Source: an uncultured Fibrobacter sp. (GTDB lineage: Bacteria > Fibrobacterota > Fibrobacteria > Fibrobacterales > Fibrobacteraceae). From it: 64,000 nucleotides of DNA. Positions within the stretch are counted from its first letter, which is position 1; the number at the start of each line of letters is the position of its first letter. The notes beneath the pieces were generated by a model. That model worked only from the letters and a program-made list of their open reading frames with translations, did not search any database and was not told the origin of the DNA. This document shows, in pieces, positions 48,501 through 51,184 of this stretch. Location: the NCBI RefSeq assembly GCF_947166265.1, contig NZ_CAMVDO010000002.1, forward strand, positions 1-64,000. The letters run 5' to 3'. The translations under genes were made by a program, and so were the position numbers.

Positions 48501-49247
48501 ATTATCCTTGGATATATAAGAAGGAACGACTCTCACATTTGAAAGAGGCATTTTAAAAGTCGGCGTAACATCGGATGCATACCACCTATCCCCATTTACC
48601 TTCACAGGAACATCATTCGCACCCAAGACACTGATTCCGTCAAGCATATAATCCGTCGCAAGAGTCGGAGTCAAGGAAATTACCGTCCCATATGTTGCAG
48701 TCGTCTTAGAGGCAGTCAAAGATCCGCCCGTCTTTTGAGTAATGCTCACAGAATACGTCACAGAAGCATCAATCAATTCCACGGTCAAGTCAAATCCATC
48801 GGATACGGTAGTACCATCTGAATGAAAGTAAATCGTCACGGATTTGCCACTAGGAGCAACGGGACCAACATCCTTCGTTCCACTAACGGCGTCCACCAAT
48901 ATATCGCCCGATGTTGTAGTTCCATCATAGATGGTCAGCTTATCCCAGCCAGCCTCCGTTTTTATAGAACCCGTAATCTTGGGGACCCTATTATTTGGAA
49001 CCGTTATCGTAAGAGCTCCGTTAAAGTTCGAAGTATACGAACCCGAGCTTCCACCATTATCATAAACATTGAACTTGGTCACGGTTGAAGACGTGAGATC
49101 CAAGATGTTGTCGGTGCCCGAAGGCATATTGATGTAATATCCGCTAGAGGCAGTACCACTCAGGGAAACTGCCGCAGACCAGGCAGCCGTTGTAGAAAAC
49201 AGAATTGCAAGTGCAACAAAGAAAAACGCTTTTGTTTTCGTTTTCAT
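27576..49247 (-). CDS. Giant secreted repeat protein, 7,223 residues, with T9SS-type C-terminus
   Basis: One uninterrupted reading frame. Order of parts: signal peptide (1-25, cleavage after AAWSA); three CUB-like domains (LTIYDG...MTIYFH pattern), each followed by a divergent InlB-like domain (TYGTVISLTPTLATDYML type), to about 690; a GLUG-motif segment (about 800-960); about 500 unassigned residues; divergent InlB-like units (about 1,450-2,808); 19 clear units (about 2,809-6,603), each ending in LYAVW or a variant; a C-terminal region with VSTGWNLVANPYGW; and a type IX secretion type A sorting-like domain (last about 85 residues, ending SGLYMIRVRAGSQQQATKIAVK). The protein is rich in Asp, Glu and Thr. 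Likely a surface-attached fibre or adhesin; ligand unknown. The sorting-domain call rests on pattern. Assembly of such repeats should be verified with long reads. Confidence 0.9.
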   Translation of the reverse strand: MKTKTKAFFFVALAILFSTTAAWSAAVSLSGTASSGYYINMPSGTDNILDLTSSTVTKFNVYDNGGSSGSYTSNFNGALTITVPNNRVPKITGSIKTEAGWDKLTIYDGTTTSGDILVDAVSGTKDVGPVAPSGKSVTIYFHSDGTTVSDGFDLTVELIDASVTYSVSITQKTGGSLTASKTTATYGTVISLTPTLATDYMLDGISVLGANDVPVKVNGDRWYASDVTPTFKMPLSNVRVVPSYISKDNWTATGGLSINVPATGTLSASIPAGVQSFKVYDDGGYSTGDGGSSYNSSGYLKLTAPEGCVFQVKGSVVQLQNLIGYLTIYDGEDNEADKLVDMNTSADGRDIGTHVSSGNKMTIYFHNGDNDLDLDVTVAQTSVSHEIAVSDGTTGGSVAVVGGITEAAISTNISLVLDPDEGYLPIGVDVVAEDGQVKVNMQSSFMTEASFSMPYSDVTITPVYTSVFKASAGLYHNLPTTTVDPQNITIPEGVESFKLYDDGGADGYGSKAANGVTVLTAPEGKIMKFDGSATSIYLDLYNGNEQLESARFLSVGTSSRNVEDLYSTSNVVTISNVGYEWGNGNVDFTVTLVDASVPHDVDVATVSGGSIEGISEATYGETVSLTAIPDEDYALIELNVVDEKGRSISLSRDAVNQNKYSFTMPYGKVTVTPRFANPKIATFDSDGALNNGTYFHMECENRVCVISQGVSANPTSETDFKYWYRGTMHEWLVCDKDPMTHQYYNCQYGLVDYLEQNYSGYSVKLADTLRFGGYKDGKCAMQFEPFTDVSVDGNGYAIDGLCQKNKARQTGLVYANTQAVTIENIALLNVHIEGASGQNVGVIAGNAAGGITISNVKVNNSDVTGSENVGGFVGYSGGALEIKKSYYDGDVTGSGTSAVVGGLVGSAVTNGTTVTIKNTYSVGEISGTTAGYIIGKISYAFDDDYVFNNYHFGSDAVVLGVATVNNTAYDNDVWTSGSSYIFGNVRNAYTGMTANAMNLYQYYTSGETVPYMDFFSFSCYEGSCLFNRNGVAREADMKSDKFAALLNTSPVSPAFEAAVDDYGVWYRSDYRNKGLPVFVEGSLRPNRMVTIPVQESANLTEMQKNSLGVYTYVANFSDGSENYASAMVGYTDSTGNLSDDFKGNVESLIDDVDDNFDVVMLVDNQGRTVSLDEPISSNKQWRLVLPATYEVVYQYCVSNVCDAFEDVTDRALLFLSPKVDEFTNDATEFLLIPNVVSLTGPETEPWATGLSYTVELQKPGAAPGAWLSVDEYGGMSDGTIWSFADIAQKIMSDESYEDVSRVIIKYKSRELGDKFPEIVMHPQSASSYLYKLYGEDADGGEAYIHYSSAAGMDENILFAEKIQAYDYEKKTGYKTLGTYTATYKYDAYNETNCTTHPKQNFVVTEKNFGEVDALLETMGECATVSWTIGGEDKENYPHLGVNDKVVLSNVRTARSVAASRNTNEIKDTLIIAPDYELINYNVTFNFALPSSETDNSFIFVGRNWKTSGKYTVEGPYFPKVYTMRCPTMPIWWPTEGAQMPFAGDWYYHEREYAQRINGSFLANANLAEGEFDITAYPYWNTQDSCSFSPSTLSIEYEGVTPTGAHSTTLHPEHVTGALVLKQKLSDALTIVHKMDSTYDADDKLTYISTVLPLVDDTLSFTVSAIPQAGYAISMIEYEENVNVNHGIDPTGETGVTLGFNIEGEDTTLVVNPAMLDGLLFAIHFDYVNYKVIFARPIGDNVPKSGDDPVEFFVADSYVGSNWKDSLTYTVASSDKQMPAFYAMNGCIGWLKTETDGTTSIFREFNDAAAETFSERTELVSTYFTPEDDANLCTEVPTETFTVTGRAGLNAEHLTGMELWQFVAADHADTIKHTMHPVIDNNDENAKIFSIEIPKVTVTSATGETSIVPFTFEIHAISEDGFTTTSNSYYRKSVQEAGSLMIPYENGTLTTNGNNVNFFVDLMDASAYSVAFETENWDKIQVPNADHAYKYALYIADEDLNSFESYTFGGMQQRLPVLYAASFEEPNNKFSRVIAGWTFNKDKAYCVVDGGNGCATSSGGELFTHLSGDLLVAALTAADNGDITIKDNVIKLYPVWDIPKYGDVWYSGVNSIQAGCPEGMEGCGEYDHPMTVTLSQTFTLNGEPITLSHTFDGAVEFPWVEDYKSITLDVDYKANPGYELSSIKLENTSEDVAVYDGTNKKLHMITHTARTSAKLVPVDLTYVDYTVTFDIRSLQDSVVVLGKSWYDRLDENGQLHMNVGTATEFPNLYVRADDNWYKNFNYAFWANAVKQESDFDDYEEYNEWCSKFVNTSQRPEFDSELLGNLLEEDPAATAMTVYPLPVADVEYAVNAYYMYINLWSDEGYSDEFHGSVVLSQTWNGLTFKQKSWLTSADGMEAHALLFPDDVVDDTLTFDVSFEPDPGYEMELDGSNLLPDGLEEEDGWGYNPEKQTLKLQPSKMFRYTCDMAVRYRPLHYNVRYTIPENTKAFVANQYITAEDSYVIDWFDTLLNTTAETINSKVPLLYMSKFDESLDKWRGCRVDWKVEDSEDHENKGIVNELVYMKTMASAEDVELKNILIPDESQAVCDSFSSLKQTLTVEGKGSIHFEQVLDVTPVAEGDPEQAVIKHSFENSEDENYMQVPAIHRYASNGSWTTVGFKVRVVAEPGEGYTFDSKNAITYEKNVDGNHETIVVEDSSFVNLMRPLAWNVKFSKLAPIYVSYDLSLTSADDSANTYLPPEATTAESLELTSNTDTVAFWKPFQVGTCFQGWSTTAAANYTADNSAYTTFNAGNFTEFSTNPDNPTKLYAIWGDNCPENRKFWTVENETKKVKLVLYQLFGGDTLFHEVSNDYGLALEGEAFDVYVDPVKSTPKTGYRYAEDAKFSLKYQYELPLAEGSDPASETVEVEPDDENGGVWHLTSVDIPSPIYTFSTNVTEKDYLFVLDVNAGDASVFYGTDWTKKMTLTVSSNDKYFPSRLRRTEACFEGWDLVASMGNGPYSGLDDAIHVLNDIVPKNGMFITDAGEEENRDYYPLYAMWDESCEPSNYTLTTEVPASQGSFRMVQKVDDVVYAYTLDGDHPLTLPNDYTVEYDTVSFVPAAGHTLATGAQISVIYNAEDLEHGIHTFANASKYHFSDSANSEGTAVLEISSLSSDDYVLVFTENVGEGEDKPFLGDSWADFITEASFAEDANGNWTVEIGYSATSENKKFPTALYRNGKCLTGYTFAAGDNTDGAYTELSDEFMLKYAELGLENPVTLYPYWEDCDDVYTVTASDADQGVLTLKQKFAKGETEIVREYTVGAAGIAISSTNDDVTFSEVSFEPNEGSSLILDTERDYSSRADAEAEWATLAVPFTVTSNMEIKAPLLLQANFALDANAEGVFYGPDFSWNWSSENVAYDAVLPKNLYRAGYNLVGWKFDGEKDDAAKLRYDDSFAAAYMAYQAAHEGAAPDTLHAVWSRAGQVGVYTLQVSNAMQESKAGTLTFSQTIGDSTVVSTIEGGSLLVPAVEGLQLTANFAIDTAHTFDGEEPISLLSVQGNVLGTYANEGTITFDETFGAPGATIYVDVATTVDSYTFTFVVNTATDDTVFYGSNWVGQKTFSMADEANLFPTSIYQTGKCLAGYAFKSTGTTTYTGIDAAFVADYKSRASKPKKLYAIWTTPETDETCSPVNVTVKSGNSGDQGVFTLTNADNTFTVSEETAITVPVAEDLDFNVTFTAQSAFGDYGDKDIAVVIGKTTTKFVNGEAFKFSDPTYEAILKADVESKAVEFALNTNAGDANVFYGASYQSNWTSTTAEYDDAFPSSIYRTDAEFAGWAFTETATVGFTKFDNDFMAAYAEASAEGETAPTTLYAVWIEPETEIETATITSKSLDEGDFVVAQFVGEDSIGYSVGANGVEVPLNADLEFKAYFKADADHSLASISTPINLYVDGEETASAKIANGGVFTVTGDIAIEANTAADCYEFVFNVNAGEETVFYGSSWNESMLSTDETKAFPTSAYRTDKCLNGFAFEAENPTVTYNEISDEFLMTFKESGIPSPATLYAVWSECETTPEVYTVNVKNTLDEGAFTLLNEVDGISKEYKLDREHSLTVPAASDLKFYVSFNANNAFAYTGNINVVDLSGDVPVTLDEIEEGDAYRFTQSATLEALTTFGVVEFAYDLNAGNANVFLASDFEGLDWNVTAYGDAFPAKMTRTDKVFAGWAFTRDATVGYTAYDNEFVAAYEEFSAGRETPEEMDTLYAVWAESEQPIETYNVVLSTLNAGVLTLSQSVAGVTQTYEVDPVGGIEIPVNGNLEYSVLFTSDFEHTVATGTPITITWIVDDLGNTEEESIANGGQFEFKGKSYVAVALDADKYELVFNVNAASTDTVFYGSEWFAKKTYDMGVEESRAFPTSIYQNGKCLAGFAFKKKNPDAVFTEVGQDFVNAYKSLSSPTKNLYAVWTTEDCDQTSVTVASANTAAEGNFTLTDAKNDYVVSADAPVTVPVAEDLSFRVAFVSGDLYKDYDSGIIGVKMGSKTAYFGNDDHYLFTVDAQLSASVTPKTVVIALDANAGSANVFYGKDYTGSWSSKNVDFDGEAPLPTEGLYRTDAVLAGWAFTALADNSEEGMFTKFDKDFMAAYAAAYAEQETALATLYAVWKTETERATYTIASGSLDEGSLVVSQIVGEDSIGYAVSENGLTVPAESGLEFKAYFVANEGYSLAALTKPLDLYLDGSETPSKSIANGGVFEIQDNTTIKANTSSGEYEVVFDANAGDAAVFYGEAWITSIRYDMSASEIAFPTSLYRTDKCLDGFAFEAENPTVTYREINTDFLAAFRNGNYESPVTVYAVWGECETEPEVYVVSVMNPVVEGSFTLTNAAGDNSVEYTLDKDHPLSIPAAEDVKFTWEFRVNEAFGYEGEKLFSAADGSDLNYDHGAYTFTQNTKMKALLTYPEFDYDLNVASGVKLFFPNDFEWTAAERDAALPAKIYRTDMKLVGWALTATATEGFTAYDDDFVEAYAAFYAENGENINRHSQKLYAVWSDAVAPETYLVTATNLDAGELTLELSVAGQDEIYTVDESGLEIPAVENLEFAVNFELKDGYAIADEQPIKFMDGLGNVVASVENGGTFTVTDELVTAGKIVIAVDASAEIYEFAFDVNAGNATVFYGTGWFDSKTYDLSNEDEDFSFPHSIYRSDDKCLAGYAISPTETDPDEARNSIASSEYFAEAYKALETKPMKLYAVWYDCEQDYVTIASGNADIEGVYTLTNAGNTFAVNALSSLKVPDVDLEFSVAFTAGSAYEDYSDKDITITMGKTTETIGNGDVATFTRNAELYAAVTPKSVEFALDVNANDVFYGKDYTGTWKSDAGYRDDAALPTAGIYRTGAVLAGWAFAALDDDSEEGVFTKFDKDFMAAYADQETAPTKLYAVWKTEPERATYTIASKSLDAGDLTVAQWVLGDSLGYAIGEDGLKVPAESDLEFNAYFVVNLEHTLASVTKPLILLDSDDEQSIVGTITNGGTFSMTGDVFVKANVSGDVYEFAFNTNSGDATVFYGENWVAENTYDMASAETRQFPMSLYRTDKCLAGFAFDAENATTAYRELDDDFMKAFKEGEFSSPMTLYAVWDECSGDRENYTVTVENTAEEGKFVLTNAVGDIKAVYELDGSFTVPAGEDLKFAVHFEANGAYSYNNAIEVLASNGVDDIMLEQLEDGAKYGFGESVRLKAETDFSVVEFAYDLNANGANVFFSNDFEGLNWTVASYGDAFPTKIYRTGKKLAGFAFTRDATVAYTAYDNDFVSAYKEFAASREESETLDTLYAVWTADDETGTYTVTSAGTNVGVLTLSQSVSGFGGSYEIGSTGLEIPAVENLEFSMSFVADYQYTVASGKPLKLSWTDAMGVVLKDSVANGGVYEFTASTVVSVNMAADVYKFAFDVNAESADTVFYGTNWFAKKTYDLGDEELAREFPTSIYQTDKCLVGYAFESTASEENVFTKLDTDFIVAYKALDVKPKKLYAVWTTPEADETCAPAYVTLSSDNATEEAVFTVSDAYNSYVVEPGVTINVPKASDLMLKVSYSIGRGYNLYAASLLDESGDSYGYLLDNTEYRFDVNTVLHADVTVKSVGVVFAMNAGDAAVFYGKDFVRDWNIADVEFGEALPVNVYRTDAKLAGWSLRPLPGVAEEGVYASVDEAFIAAFKKHVESRESFDTPDTLYAVWKTVNNRPTYTVSMANRASEGSFVLANGAAGFGSNEYVIDGSRTLEVPAESDLLFTVEFKQSSEKARYHAISVLPLDSENPVGYLASGDEFNFKSDVRLRAMNVIDAIEFALDVNAKGKNVFFGRDFREFKWTASAYGQELPTGIYRADAKLAGWSFNKKANPEQAFTTFDDAFEEAYEKAYEKLLETGLMEESLGGNLDWSNIQERYGMDFTQVRTPVLYAVWESATVETKQIVSKSLKQGTLSIVQKVGDSTFTYVVGEKGMKVPSVTDDELMVIAHFESDPAWLLMGEKPLIWKTSTGADTTENDFVGMLNEMPKKVTFSVIAKYIGFHLVFNVDSKETSKEKLFYGDDWVAEDDVTASEHAVLPAVVYSANRCLAGWSVSSKSKSLYTTMNDNLANEIYTAYPNLDETTKVPLYARWSQNVEDCAGYFTRISVEHDKDKVMFVENRDGKEVVHNFNNRGTMLLPEDIVSFDWTLRTAPDSSFMLDSLLMFRGEKIVAKLTEGSQLPGNMEDVVLVPFFGKSNKTPITLVEKSFAQSGNAVQMSFKASEFEVTRKASARVQLIDTTTNVVILDSLLGDSVAMGYADDVVLHVTKPGDYRVVVTIGDEKESDEYDGFFSIKSQIASVAKDSWQMISLAAVDTSALKWDNDQVFYWWDEQGTGDFWQYKRYYRGDEIVKERGAWYSSLKARPLVLRTDLEEEREDIVWELDSVSTGWNLVANPYGWDVSLFSNRPDADKAFDEQSEVTFWRYNAQTSDYEEVHYLKPYEAVWAKVSKKMTWMVSSAPVFNAEEPALESEAPEAGDTVAFEKRILAKASTKDRWTLQAVLSDKNGRQDAWNILGAGNNPFSAEEPPSSMGDHVNFAILDNKKTLAKSIKESSDEMEWTVALSASSDRVGYLKLAGIEGVKAFGYRVYVTVDGNTTEMQENVPLTVYLKSSVKTATVRVAPTARTVVTKKIDGLRTTRLGNRLQVSFNVSEGLAGEKTRVDLMDMKGHVVSTVSAQALNGSNALMLDLPKSGLYMIRVRAGSQQQATKIAVK
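27579..27833 (-). other. Putative T9SS type A sorting domain (C-terminus of giant protein)
   Basis: The last about 85 residues form an Ig-like pattern: LGNRLQVSFNVSEG, TRVDLMDMKGHVVSTV, NALMLDLPKSGLYMIRVRAG, ending in KIAVK. Type A sorting domains have the LDLPxSGLYxVRV...KxxVK layout and direct export and surface attachment by the type IX system. Confidence 0.7.
29439..40823 (-). repeat. Array of 19 bipartite InlB-type units with four-unit higher-order periodicity
   Basis: Each unit is about 599 bp (192-200 codons in the regular part). A first half reads like a divergent InlB domain (GxLTLxQxVxG...Y.V...PxxxxLEFxVxF); the second half is FxxDVNAGxxxVFYGxxW...FPTSIYRTDKCLAGFAF...FVxAYK...LYAVW. 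Matching codons for the FYG motif lie at 38491, 36154, 33832 and 31507, so unit 4 recurs as units 8, 12 and 16 every 2,337, 2,322 and 2,325 bp. Unit types run A-B-C-D, A-B-C-D, A-B-C-D, A-B-D, then a diverged unit 19. Confidence 0.9.
46430..46810 (-). repeat. GLUG-motif segment of the giant protein
   Basis: Repeated (N)VGGxVG-type motifs: NVGVIAGNAAGGI, NVGGFVGYSGGAL, VVGGLVGSAVTNG and AGYIIGKI, at 20-40 residue spacing. This is the GLUG pattern of bacterial surface proteins, probably a short beta-solenoid. Confidence 0.7.
47200..49172 (-). repeat. Three CUB-like plus divergent InlB-like domain pairs (N-terminus of giant protein)
   Basis: Three successive modules. CUB-like parts: KLTIYDGTTTSGD...SVTIYFHSDG (about 48780-49170), YLTIYDGEDNEAD...KMTIYFHNGD (about 48110-48480), and a more diverged VESFKLYDDGG...LDLYNG...VTISNVG (about 47470-47850). 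Each is followed by a GGSL/GGSV/GGSI segment ending in MPLSNVRVVPSY, MPYSDVTITPVY or MPYGKVTVTPRF, a divergent InlB B-repeat pattern. Confidence 0.7.
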
Positions 49248-49351
49248 ATATGTTTACCAAAATAAGTTTACGTACAAAATCTAGAAAAGCAAAACCAGCC
49301 CATCTATGAAAAATAAAGAAAACAGTCCGCAAAACATCACATTATCGTAAT

Positions 49352-49370
49352 TTACGCAAATTTTGCGTAA
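49352..49370. promoter_or_regulatory. Perfect 19-bp palindrome in a divergent promoter region
   Basis: TTACGCAAA-T-TTTGCGTAA lies 104 bp upstream of the giant gene and 83 bp upstream of the OpgB-like gene, in their shared 206-bp AT-rich intergenic region. No T-run follows, so an operator is more likely than a terminator. Confidence 0.55.
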
Positions 49371-49453
49371 TTTATAACAAATTCAATATTTTAGCCTGTT
49401 TTTTTACAAAAAAAAGCTAAATTACATCACCGAACCCCACTCCAGCATACCCC

Positions 49454-50989
49454 ATGATCATTTTCCTAATTTCCGCATTCTGTACGCTTTCCTTGATGAT
49501 TGAGATTTTCTGCATCAAGGAAATCCCCGTCCTCGCGAAAACCTTTCCGCTTTCCAATACGGAGGCAGTAACATTCACACTGGCTCAAAATATTGCCGGA
49601 GCGCGCGATTTTGCGATTTCCCTCGCCCTTGACGCCCTTAAAGAAGCATCCATCATCTTCTTGCTTACAATTCTTACCGTAGCAATCCTCTTACTTGCAA
49701 CACGGCTCTTGCGTAAATACGGAGTCCTAAAGCAGGGCAAACACCCCAATTATCTGGAAATTGCCATTTTTCTGAACGTCATTTGCCTCGCCATACTTGC
49801 AAGAGGCATTTACACGGACATTCCCATTGCCCAATACTACAAAATCTGGAAAGATTCAGGCATCATTCCTGAACATTCCGAATTCTACACCACAGAATAC
49901 ATCGACCCGGATTCCGTCAAAATCAGATTCAGGGAAAAGAGGAACCTGATCCTTATTTTTCTGGAATCCATAGAATACAATTTTCAAGACTCCCTTAATG
50001 GGGGGAATCTCCCGCAAAACCTGATTCCTGAAATTACGGAATACCTAAAGGCCGAGCAAAGCGTTATTCCTGGGGGAACACAAATCGTCGGTACAGGCTG
50101 GACGATGGCCGACGCTGTCGCAAAGACCTGCGGCATTCCGCTGATGTTCCCGCCACGATTCAAGAGAAATTCCGTACCACAAGTAAACTTTCTCCCCGGC
50201 GCCACTTGCCTTACCGACCTTTTGGAGCGAAACGGATACAACACGGTCGTTTCCAAGGGCGCCCCCCTGAACTTTTCCGGGATGGACCTGTTCTTAAGGC
50301 AACATTCTGTAAATAACGGCTATGGGATGCGCGAATACAAGAAAATCAAACCGATCGACCAAGATGTGCTAAGCGAATGGGGAATCACGGATTCGGCCCA
50401 TTATGAGCTCGTCAAGGAACACATCGGCCAACTTTCCGCAAGCAAAAGGCCCTGGGCCGTATGGCTGTTCACCGTCAACACGCACACACCCTACGGACTT
50501 TTCGACCCCGCCTGCAACATTCCCAGGAACGTCTCGAACGCAGAAAAAATACAAGAAAACATCCGATGCACCTCCCGCCAGGTTCAGGATTTTATTGAAT
50601 GGGCCAAAACGCAGGAATGGTTCGAATACACGACGATTGCCGTCATGGGAGACCACGCAACCATGTCGCCTAAGGATTCCGTCGGTTTCAAGGACACAAC
50701 CCTCACCCATTACTGGCTCGATTTTTTCATCAATCCCGCAAAGAAATTCCCCTCCTCCAAAAGGGAATTTTCCTCGCTTGACATGTTCCCGACCATTCTA
50801 GAAGCTATCGGCGCCGATATCCCGGAACATTCATTAGGGCTTGGCAGATCGCTCTATTCCAGAGAGCCAACCCTTCTGGAAAAATACGGCCTAGACTCCC
50901 TGAACAAGGCTCTTGGGAAACGAAGCGTCGAATACGACTATTTCCTTTATTTCGACAAGAAAGGAAATCCCCCGCCAAGAAAGAAATGA
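49454..50989 (+). CDS. OpgB/LTA-synthase-like phosphoglycerol transferase
   Basis: The 511-residue membrane protein has three or four N-terminal helices (about 1-125) and a large extracytoplasmic sulfatase-fold domain. Key blocks are LILIFLESIEYNF (metal Glu), VGTGWTMADAVAKTCGIPL with the catalytic Thr as in MdoB/OpgB, FTVNTHTPYG and AVMGDHATMSP (metal Asp-His). These enzymes transfer phosphoglycerol or similar groups to periplasmic glucans, teichoic acids or other glycans; the substrate here is unknown. It is divergent from the giant surface protein gene. Confidence 0.83.
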   Translation: MIIFLISAFCTLSLMIEIFCIKEIPVLAKTFPLSNTEAVTFTLAQNIAGARDFAISLALDALKEASIIFLLTILTVAILLLATRLLRKYGVLKQGKHPNYLEIAIFLNVICLAILARGIYTDIPIAQYYKIWKDSGIIPEHSEFYTTEYIDPDSVKIRFREKRNLILIFLESIEYNFQDSLNGGNLPQNLIPEITEYLKAEQSVIPGGTQIVGTGWTMADAVAKTCGIPLMFPPRFKRNSVPQVNFLPGATCLTDLLERNGYNTVVSKGAPLNFSGMDLFLRQHSVNNGYGMREYKKIKPIDQDVLSEWGITDSAHYELVKEHIGQLSASKRPWAVWLFTVNTHTPYGLFDPACNIPRNVSNAEKIQENIRCTSRQVQDFIEWAKTQEWFEYTTIAVMGDHATMSPKDSVGFKDTTLTHYWLDFFINPAKKFPSSKREFSSLDMFPTILEAIGADIPEHSLGLGRSLYSREPTLLEKYGLDSLNKALGKRSVEYDYFLYFDKKGNPPPRKK

Positions 50990-51017
50990 CACGCAACGAA
51001 TAGCGCAACAAAAAGGG

Positions 51018-51078
51018 AGATCCCCGCCGGAGTTTATCCCGGACTCCGTTCCGGGACGGGGATGACGAGGATAGGGGC
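51018..51078. repeat. Hairpin repeat (GATCCCCGCC...GGGGATGAC)
   Basis: GAGATCCCCGCCGGAG, then CCCGGACTCCGTTCCGGGA and CGGGGATGACGAGG. This is the GATCCCCG...CGGGGATGAC member of the local repeat family, also seen at 54043. Confidence 0.75.
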
Positions 51079-51116
51079 GCAGGGAAGGTCCGCTGCAAGG
51101 AAAACGGTGGGGAAAG

Positions 51117-51144
51117 CAAAAACCGGTCCTGGGAACCGGCTTTT
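51117..51144. terminator. Bidirectional terminator between OpgB-like gene and yidC
   Basis: AAAAA, CCGGT (51123-51127), a 7-base loop, ACCGG (51135-51139), then CTTTT. On the minus strand the stem is followed by TTTTT, placing it 41 bp beyond the yidC stop. Confidence 0.65.
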
Positions 51145-51184
51145 CAATGTTTTGCTAGAGATCCTTCGACTCAGGGGCCTTAAA

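Noticed and set aside
49248-49453. Riboswitch or small RNA in the AT-rich gap between the giant gene and the OpgB-like gene
   Set aside because: Apart from the 19-bp palindrome I see no conserved riboswitch core or terminator-linked structure.
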